Shown: in pieces, positions 57,896-64,000 of the stretch
How the letters are laid out: each line of letters opens with the position of its first letter
How positions within the stretch are numbered: the first letter of the stretch is position 1
Origin: Crassaminicella indica
GTDB lineage: Bacteria > Bacillota > Clostridia > Peptostreptococcales > Thermotaleaceae
Reading direction: 5' to 3'
Length of the DNA stretch: 64,000 nucleotides
NCBI RefSeq assembly: GCF_019203185.1
Contig: NZ_CP078093.1
Location: 372,001 to 436,000 of the forward strand
Notes under the pieces: model-generated
The model's input: only the letters and a program-made list of their open reading frames with translations
Database searches by the model: none
Told to the model about the DNA's origin: nothing
Program-made: the position numbers and the translations under genes

Positions 57896-57933
57896 TTGTT
57901 AGATAGTTACAAAAAAGAAACTGATTACGTAAT
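57896..57933. promoter_or_regulatory. Candidate operators between adh and the HxlR gene
   Basis: TTGTTAGATAGTTACAA (57896-57912) is an imperfect Rex-like palindrome, and ATTACGTAAT (57924-57933) is a perfect 10-bp palindrome. Either could be the site for Rex or the HxlR protein. This is motif-based and tentative. Confidence 0.3.
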
Positions 57934-57995
57934 TATATTTAGAGAAATCTCTTAAAAGTTTTAAAAATTTCTAAAGGAAGGGAGCATAATAATAC

Positions 57996-58352
57996 ATGCC
58001 TAAAGATAGAATTAATAAAGTAAGTTGTAGTAATTATAGATGTGAAATAGAAATCACTTTAGAATTAATAAGCGGAAAATGGAAAGCCCTTATATTATGG
58101 AATTTAGGTAATCATAAAACTATAAGATTTAATGAATTTAGAAAAATAATTCCTGAAATTACACAAAAAATGTTAACACAGCAGCTACGAAACTTAGAAG
58201 AAAATGGATTAATCAATAGAAAAATCCATAACCAAATCCCTCCAATGGTAGAATATTCTTTATCAGAAGAAGGTAAAAAATTAATGCCTATATTAGAACA
58301 AATGGATAAATGGGGAAAAAATTATGTTAATAATTTCAAAAAATACAAGTAA
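57996..58352 (+). CDS. HxlR-family winged-helix regulator
   Basis: A 118-residue DNA-binding protein. The HxlR pattern is clear: a cysteine in the N-terminal SNYRCEIE segment, then ELISGKWKALILWNL, RFNEFRKIIPEITQKMLTQQLRNLEENGLI (recognition helix) and VEYSLSEEGKKL (wing). Many members sense electrophiles or aldehydes through that N-terminal cysteine. It is divergent from the alcohol dehydrogenase, 228 bases away, so control of that gene is a sensible inference. GGAAGGGAG precedes the ATG. It converges with the large regulator gene. Confidence 0.92.
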   Translation: MPKDRINKVSCSNYRCEIEITLELISGKWKALILWNLGNHKTIRFNEFRKIIPEITQKMLTQQLRNLEENGLINRKIHNQIPPMVEYSLSEEGKKLMPILEQMDKWGKNYVNNFKKYK

Positions 58353-58364
58353 ATAACTTCAAAA

Positions 58365-61300
58365 TCAATTATTTTTCCCCAACACTTCTAATATTTCTAT
58401 CTCATAAGCACCTTTTAATCGTTTTAAATATTCTATTCCTTTGTCACAATAATCTTTTATATCTAAGCTTAAATTTTCTTTAAATATCTCTCTAAGCTCC
58501 TTATTTTCCTTCATACGCACTTTTATTTCTGCTTTTACACGATATAATATTCCTAACTCATAAGGACTTTTCAACTTTTCAGCATATTTTTTTGCTCTTT
58601 TAAAGCATTGTAATGCATTTTTATAGCTTCCTTTTTTGATCAGAAGCACTGCCATATACCCTTCGGCTGTTGACCTTCCCCAAAGTGCATTTAGGTCATT
58701 ATATAGAATAATTGCCTTTTCTAAATAATCTTTAGCTAAATCATCATCTCCCATATCAAAGGCTGCTTGACCTGCATTTGTATAAAAAATCGTAAGCCCT
58801 CGAATAACTTTTTTATCCATGCATATTTTTATAGCACGTTTATAATATTTAAGAGCACTCATAAATTTCATATTCCGTCTTCTTATTTCTCCAATATAAT
58901 TGTATCCAGCTGCCACATTTAATGTATATTTATCTTCATATTCATTTACTTCTTCAAAAATACGAATAGATTCTTTTAAAATTTTTTCAGCATTTTTATA
59001 GTCTCCATCCATTATTTTTTGCAATCCTTGTAGTCTTAACAAAATCCCCAGATCTTTTTGATAATTGCATTTTTTTGCCAAATCCAAACCTAATTCAATA
59101 TATTTTCTCATCCACTCTACATTATATATTTGAATACCATAGTAAATCATTTGCCTATACCCCTTTAGGGCATAATCAAAGTCATTAATTTCGAGTGATA
59201 AATCAATCATATTTTCTATATCTTGTATACCTTTATCATATTCTCCTTCTCGTATAAAAAATCTTCCTCTCATATGCAAAAAAATTATTTGTAGCATTTT
59301 TATTTCTTCTGAATAAAATACTTTTTCTCTTACTTTCAAAAGCTGTTTTTCTATATCTTTTAATTGCTTCATAGCCTCTTCTTGACTCAAATAACTCGGA
59401 TATTCCTCTTCAATGTTTCCATCTTTTAATACAGGAAATAATTCATGCCCAAAATTAAAATATACATCTAAATTTTTCATACGGTATTTTAAAGCTAAAA
59501 TCGCATTGTTTCCATTTTCAAAGTGATAAATCAATTTTGCATAAAGAAATCTATCTCTTTTATCATGATGTAGTTTTCTTTCAAGAATTAATCCAATCTC
59601 ATTATGTAGTACTCTACGTTTTGCACTAGATTGTTGCATATAAATATATTCCCTAAACTTTTGATGAGTAAAAGCAAAGCTTATTTCATCACTGCTACTA
59701 ACCTCTTTTAAAATTCCTCTCCTTTGAAGCTCCTCAATAACCTCCATAATCTCTAGTATATTTTTTGAAGTTAAAATTTTTAACATATCAAGACTCACTT
59801 TATCAAAAAATAGTGAAGCAATATTTAGAAGCTTTCTTCCTTCCTTTGAAACATCCAAAAATCTACTTTTTAATATATCTTTGGTTTTAGCAGTCATTCC
59901 TGTTATAATTCCCTTTTCCTTTATACCATTAAGCAGCTCTGTCAAAAAAAATGCGTTGCCTTCAGTTTCCTTATAGATTCTTTCATATAGCTTTTCATCC
60001 CAAGCAATTTCTGGCAAACTCATCTGAATAAATTCCTCTACCTCATATTTTGAAAAAGGAGTAAGATCAATTTTTTCAATCTTTTTATGTTTGACAGTAG
60101 AAATCATAAACTTATTCAATTTTTCCGAATATCCATTTCTACAAGTACAAATAATAAAAATATGATTGCTCTTTTGATGTAATAATATACTATGGATAAC
60201 AGCTAAACTCATTTCATCCATCCATTGAATATCTTCAAAAACTAAAACCATTCTTCTTTTTACTGCTATTTTTTTTAATACTGACACCATAGCTTCTTCA
60301 ATAGCACTATGCTGTAACCAATCAATTTTTTCTACTGGATTAATATTGATTTCTTCATTTTCTATAACAAAGCCTGGAAATACATGACGAATCAGATTTC
60401 TCCATAAAATAGGAATATCTATTTTCTCTTTTTTAATAATATCTACTAGACAGATAAAAATATCATTCCACGGTTTTAGTAAATACCCCTGCTCTGCTTG
60501 ATAACAATGAGCCTGCAATAAAATTTCTTCTTCACTAATATCTTCTAAGAATTTATCTTTTAATTTTGTCTTTCCAACTCCTGCTTCTCCCATAATGAAA
60601 AAAACTTTTGTTTTCTGATTATTTTTAAATTTTTGGTAGCTCTTTTTTAAAATTCCTAGTTCATAAGTTCTTCCATAAAAAAAATCTGATATCCTATTTT
60701 TGTTTACTTTCTTTGTATTTCGCATCATAAATATTTCATCAAAAACCTTCTTAGTATTAGGATTTGGCTCTATTTGGAGTTCTTTACTTAGTATATTACA
60801 TAAACGATTGTATAAATCTATTGCTTTGTGAAAAGCTCCAGTATCAGAATAAGCCTTCATTAAAATCTGATAAGCTTTTTCATTGAATTCGTCTATTTGA
60901 ATCCATTTTTTTGCATAAAAGATAATAGAATGCATATCATTTTTTGAAAAAGCTTTTTTTATTCTTTCGTTAAGCTTTTCTATATATAAATCCTTTAGAT
61001 ACTCTGCATACTGTATCATCCAAGCTTCAAAGCCTTCTGCATCCTTCACATGAAATCCCTTTAAAAATTCTCCTGTATATGCATGAATATTCTCTTCTTT
61101 ATCACTTAAAAAATCATATAGATCTGTATCAATCTTTATTTCTGGATTAATCATTACGATAGATTTTTTAGGAGAAATAACAATATCTAAATCAAAGCTT
61201 TTTCTGATTTTATACATAGCCTGTCGTAGATTTTTCTTTGCTGTTTTTTCTTCTACTTCTCCCCATAAAATATTTACCAATGTATCTCGAGTAGCTTGTC

Positions 61301-61415
61301 CATAAACTAATAAATAATAAAACAAGCCTTCTGCCTTTTTAAATGGAAATACGATCCGTTCTTCATTTTTATAAACCGTTGGTGTATCCAATAATTTTAC
61401 ACGTATTCGATCCAT
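58365..61415 (-). CDS. SARP/BTAD - STAND ATPase - TPR regulator, last gene of the Wadjet operon
   Basis: A 1016-residue protein. Residues 1-95 look like an OmpR/SARP-type winged helix (ENLRQAMYKIRKSF-like recognition region). Residues about 100-235 form a bacterial transcriptional activator (BTAD) helical domain. Residues about 250-600 are an AAA_16/STAND ATPase with Walker A GEAGVGKTK at about 274 and Walker B VLVFEDIQWMDE at about 392. The C-terminal half is a helical TPR-like repeat array. MalT/AfsR-like STAND regulators use this layout to sense a ligand. The start is ATG 61415 with AAGGGTG upstream. Only 13 bases separate it from the jetD stop, so cotranscription is likely. A role in regulating or sensing for Wadjet is inferred. 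Confidence 0.82.
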   Translation of the reverse strand: MDRIRVKLLDTPTVYKNEERIVFPFKKAEGLFYYLLVYGQATRDTLVNILWGEVEEKTAKKNLRQAMYKIRKSFDLDIVISPKKSIVMINPEIKIDTDLYDFLSDKEENIHAYTGEFLKGFHVKDAEGFEAWMIQYAEYLKDLYIEKLNERIKKAFSKNDMHSIIFYAKKWIQIDEFNEKAYQILMKAYSDTGAFHKAIDLYNRLCNILSKELQIEPNPNTKKVFDEIFMMRNTKKVNKNRISDFFYGRTYELGILKKSYQKFKNNQKTKVFFIMGEAGVGKTKLKDKFLEDISEEEILLQAHCYQAEQGYLLKPWNDIFICLVDIIKKEKIDIPILWRNLIRHVFPGFVIENEEININPVEKIDWLQHSAIEEAMVSVLKKIAVKRRMVLVFEDIQWMDEMSLAVIHSILLHQKSNHIFIICTCRNGYSEKLNKFMISTVKHKKIEKIDLTPFSKYEVEEFIQMSLPEIAWDEKLYERIYKETEGNAFFLTELLNGIKEKGIITGMTAKTKDILKSRFLDVSKEGRKLLNIASLFFDKVSLDMLKILTSKNILEIMEVIEELQRRGILKEVSSSDEISFAFTHQKFREYIYMQQSSAKRRVLHNEIGLILERKLHHDKRDRFLYAKLIYHFENGNNAILALKYRMKNLDVYFNFGHELFPVLKDGNIEEEYPSYLSQEEAMKQLKDIEKQLLKVREKVFYSEEIKMLQIIFLHMRGRFFIREGEYDKGIQDIENMIDLSLEINDFDYALKGYRQMIYYGIQIYNVEWMRKYIELGLDLAKKCNYQKDLGILLRLQGLQKIMDGDYKNAEKILKESIRIFEEVNEYEDKYTLNVAAGYNYIGEIRRRNMKFMSALKYYKRAIKICMDKKVIRGLTIFYTNAGQAAFDMGDDDLAKDYLEKAIILYNDLNALWGRSTAEGYMAVLLIKKGSYKNALQCFKRAKKYAEKLKSPYELGILYRVKAEIKVRMKENKELREIFKENLSLDIKDYCDKGIEYLKRLKGAYEIEILEVLGKNN

Positions 61416-61428
61416 TTTTTCACCCTTT

Positions 61429-62709
61429 TTATTTTTTTCGTATATCCAATATATATCTTTCAATTAAAAGTTCCTGATAACCTGCCTTGCCTTCTTTCAA
61501 CATAAAATCTCTAATAGGAAATAACTCATCACTTTTAATACTTAATAGCTTTTTTTCTCTACCCTTTATAGATACCTCTCCTTTAATAGCTCTATAATCT
61601 TCAACAGAAAATCTCCAAAGAACCAATTTTTCTTTATATCTTATTTTTAATTTATCAGCAATCTGTAAACCTTCTGGATCAAAATCTCCTGAATAATAAA
61701 GCACTGTCCCCTCTTCTACAAGCTTATCTAAAAGCATAAGAGAAGATATATTTATCTGTCCACTTGTACATATAAGAGATGGAGATATATCTATCGTTTT
61801 TTGCATAACCCTTGAAAATACAGTTGGATTTTCAAAAACAAAAGCTTTATTATTCTTTGCTTTTATTTTTCTGATACTGCTTAAATTTTTAATAGAAAGC
61901 TGCAAAGGCTCCTTCAACTCTAAAAAACTTTTAAATCCTAAATGCTCCTCTTTCCCTATATAAGCTCTTAACCCAAATGTAATCGTACTATTTGAAATTT
62001 CATCTCGCACTATTCCTGCTCTATATAATATTTCATTTATTTCTTCTGCATTAGATGGATATTTTTCACCTATAATGCAACATATTGCATGGATAAATAG
62101 CTTTCCTTCCATTTTATGAATATCAAAATAGTGAGCATCCTTTGTTATATTTGAAGAAAAAAGAGCTAATGGCGTTAACCTATTTTTAGAAAAGCTCAAA
62201 TTATTTACAGCATTTCTTATATTCGTCAATAAATATTTCAATGTGTCAGGATTCTCTTCGTATTTTTTGATAATAGTATTGTATCCATATTTTTTTTCCT
62301 CCAAAGCAGTCTTTAACCACAAATACCCCTTTGTACCTTCAAATTCTTTTAAAACATTATTAAAATAAATTTCTATTTTATTTTTTCTGATTTCCTTTAA
62401 TTCTTTATTAGTCAATAAATCATCCTTAAAATATATTTTTAATACTTCAACAAAATCAATCCCCTCAAATTTTCCCTTACAAAAATAATCCAAAAATTTT
62501 TTCACAGAAAGTCTTACCGTTTTTTCTGCATAAAATTTGTGATTAATTGCCCCTAAAATAATTCCTTCTTCATGAGATAAATCCTCTAGAAGAATCATCC
62601 CTGATAATTTTCCAAGCTGTTTGTATTTATCACGAATTCCTTTTAATATTCTTGTGTATCCTTTATGCTTTTTCAAAAAGCAAATAGCTTCTTTTACTTT
62701 ATCGTCCAT
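61429..62709 (-). CDS. jetD: JetD of Wadjet type III (TIGR02679/DUF2399 family)
   Basis: A 426-residue protein. The C-terminal DUF2399 domain is recognised by VFENPTVFS at about 290, CTSG at about 315 and YYSGDFDPEGLQIA at about 343. The acidic residues of these segments form the Toprim-like catalytic site of JetD, the nuclease subunit that cuts circular DNA extruded by the JetABC motor. The N-terminal half matches the type III-specific extension. AGGGGGT lies 5 bases before the ATG and inside the end of jetC; the intergenic gap is 9 bases. The order jetC-jetD fits published Wadjet type III loci. It looks intact. Confidence 0.82.
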   Translation of the reverse strand: MDDKVKEAICFLKKHKGYTRILKGIRDKYKQLGKLSGMILLEDLSHEEGIILGAINHKFYAEKTVRLSVKKFLDYFCKGKFEGIDFVEVLKIYFKDDLLTNKELKEIRKNKIEIYFNNVLKEFEGTKGYLWLKTALEEKKYGYNTIIKKYEENPDTLKYLLTNIRNAVNNLSFSKNRLTPLALFSSNITKDAHYFDIHKMEGKLFIHAICCIIGEKYPSNAEEINEILYRAGIVRDEISNSTITFGLRAYIGKEEHLGFKSFLELKEPLQLSIKNLSSIRKIKAKNNKAFVFENPTVFSRVMQKTIDISPSLICTSGQINISSLMLLDKLVEEGTVLYYSGDFDPEGLQIADKLKIRYKEKLVLWRFSVEDYRAIKGEVSIKGREKKLLSIKSDELFPIRDFMLKEGKAGYQELLIERYILDIRKK

Positions 62710-62718
62710 AGATACCCC

Positions 62719-64000
62719 CTACACCAAGCATTTTTTCTCTATACCATTCCAATGGTATCTAATGACTGCAACAACATCATCATTTTCTTCTCTAACCAGT
62801 TCACATATTGAAAGATTGTCTACCGTATCATAATCTCCCCAAAGAATCTGAGAATTGATTATATAATCTAAATCAAGATCTTTAAGGAGTCTAAACATAT
62901 CTCTTATATTGTTCTCATCTACTCCTGCAAAAGCTTCATCCATAGCTATTATGTGTGGACAATCTCCTCTTGCATTATCGTATCTTGCATAAACTGCTGA
63001 AAACAACGGAATATACATAGACATCGCTTTTTCTCCACCAGAAAATTGAAAAAAAGCATTGTTAGTTAACTCTCTTTTTCTTTCTCCTTTTTTTGTGAAA
63101 TATAGCTTAAATTCATACCACTTTCTATAATCTAATACTTCCTTGATAATAGTATGATAGTTTCTTGCCTCTCCTGTTTCTTCACAGCTTCTAATAGCTT
63201 CTTTTACCTTATCTCCAAAGTGATTAGCCAATTTTTTCATATCCTCTTCACTTGCAATATTTCCTCTTTCAAGAATCTTTAAAAGCTGCGCTATGTCCAA
63301 CTGGCCTTCACTTTCTGCTTTTTTAGGAATCCATCTTAAGCTTAAAGCAAGACTACTCGATGTGTTCATAGATTCCATCAAAGCATTTATTTTATCTACC
63401 CAAGTCTTAGATAAATATATTTTGCTTCTGATTTTTGTACTGATAGTATTTAAAAGTATCTCCTCAAAAATTCTCCTTTCTTCATTACTGATCAATAGCT
63501 TGATCTCTTCTATATCTTTCTCAATTTTTGAGGATAATTCATAAAAGGAAATTTCTCTCCCCTGAACTCTACACCTTATATCTACTCTTTCACAGCCCTT
63601 ATAAATACTTTTAATCGATTCATCTATATTATATTTATCAAAAATAGTAATCTGTTTTAATGCAAAATCTCTAAGCTCAGCTCCATTTTTACTGATACTT
63701 TCTATCAATGCACTTGAATAAAATTCTCTTCCCTTTTCTTCTTCCAATTTTGCAAGAGAAATAATTTTTTTAGTAATCTCAATGAGTTCTCCCTCTTCTT
63801 TGTCTAAAACATAACCTAATGCATATTCCTCTAAAAATATTTCTTCTAGTATGCAAAGAATTTTTTCCTCTTCTTCTAACTTGTTGATTTTGCTCTCAAT
63901 GTTTGTTTTTAAATGATCTAAATATTCCTCTAATTTTCCTTTTTTATTTGTACACGATTTAATCATCTCTGGATATTCGTTTTTGATTTTAATACATTTT
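62719..64000 (-). CDS. jetC: JetC of Wadjet type III (TIGR02680 SMC-like ATPase), 3' part
   Basis: The C-terminal ~427 residues of an SMC/MukB-like ATPase; the frame is open to the window edge, so the N-terminal Walker A head and most of the coiled coil lie beyond 64000. Visible are coiled-coil segments rich in Glu and Lys, the ABC signature FQFSGGEKAMSMYIPLF, Walker B HIIAMDEAFAGVDE and the D-loop region, followed by a closing LVREENDDVVAVIRYHWNG. This matches the TIGR02680 family, the motor of type III Wadjet anti-plasmid systems. The Met at 63966 is internal and not the true start. Confidence 0.85.
   Translation of the reverse strand, partial: KCIKIKNEYPEMIKSCTNKKGKLEEYLDHLKTNIESKINKLEEEEKILCILEEIFLEEYALGYVLDKEEGELIEITKKIISLAKLEEEKGREFYSSALIESISKNGAELRDFALKQITIFDKYNIDESIKSIYKGCERVDIRCRVQGREISFYELSSKIEKDIEEIKLLISNEERRIFEEILLNTISTKIRSKIYLSKTWVDKINALMESMNTSSSLALSLRWIPKKAESEGQLDIAQLLKILERGNIASEEDMKKLANHFGDKVKEAIRSCEETGEARNYHTIIKEVLDYRKWYEFKLYFTKKGERKRELTNNAFFQFSGGEKAMSMYIPLFSAVYARYDNARGDCPHIIAMDEAFAGVDENNIRDMFRLLKDLDLDYIINSQILWGDYDTVDNLSICELVREENDDVVAVIRYHWNGIEKKCLV

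Noticed and set aside
62719-63966. A complete 415-residue gene starting at the Met at 63966
   Set aside because: The frame stays open to the window edge, there is no ribosome binding site, and the family needs an N-terminal Walker A head, so this is the 3' part of a longer gene.

Overview
The window is low-GC, gene-dense DNA from an anaerobic Firmicute, most likely class Clostridia. The supporting evidence is the AT-rich code, strong AGGAGG-type ribosome binding sites, a T-box leader, a guanine riboswitch, a CIRCE operator, AddAB rather than RecBCD, NADH- and ferredoxin-linked iron-sulfur enzymes, and amino-acid fermentation genes. Chemotaxis genes (cheV, a methyl-accepting receptor) suggest motility. 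I do not name a genus.

Layout. 1-3.1 kb: the 3' two thirds of glutamate dehydrogenase, an HD-GYP protein and queG. 3.1-17.3 kb: a leftward DNA-break-repair block in the order addB, addA, sbcD, sbcC. It is interrupted between addB and addA by about 2.9 kb holding a GNAT acetyltransferase, a small membrane protein and an IS607-type remnant (intact tnpB, gutted tnpA). 17.4-20.3 kb: a LUD-domain protein, cheV and a two-gene LysO-type exporter. 20.4-24.8 kb: tryptophan catabolism (ridA, tnaA, NSS-family transporter) with a divergent YheO-like regulator. 24.8-29.8 kb: a malate module (2HCT transporter, malic enzyme, CitAB-type two-component system). 29.8-32.1 kb: palindromic MITE-like repeats around a T-box-controlled brnQ. 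32.1-34.6 kb: a UvrD-like helicase and a Nudix hydrolase.

34.8-41.1 kb: a three-gene NADH/flavin/iron-sulfur complex plus a small ferredoxin. The complex has NuoE-like and NuoF-like subunits and a 1192-residue subunit that fuses an NfnB/GltD-like flavoprotein to a truncated formate-dehydrogenase-like domain. It resembles the Stn-type electron-bifurcating transhydrogenases and is preceded by a good promoter with a candidate Rex operator. 41.1-48.2 kb: housekeeping genes (gpmI; guaB-guaA under a guanine riboswitch; groES-groEL under CIRCE). 48.4-58.4 kb: a chemoreceptor, a Myb/SANT-like DNA-binding protein, an unusual HWRQPLN-type kinase with a response regulator, a YjiH-family membrane protein, a stand-alone NfnB-like flavoprotein, and an iron alcohol dehydrogenase with a divergent HxlR regulator.

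Right edge (58.4-64 kb): the most notable system. It comprises the 3' part of a TIGR02680-type SMC-like ATPase (JetC of Wadjet type III) and the complete DUF2399 protein (JetD). Thirteen bases further on, probably in the same transcript, lies a 1016-residue protein with a SARP-like DNA-binding/BTAD region, a STAND-type ATPase and TPR-like repeats. Wadjet systems defend against plasmids. A large signal-sensing ATPase at the end of such an operon deserves attention. The remaining Wadjet genes (jetA, jetB and the 5' part of jetC) should lie beyond position 64000.

All calls were made by reading the sequence; no database search was run.
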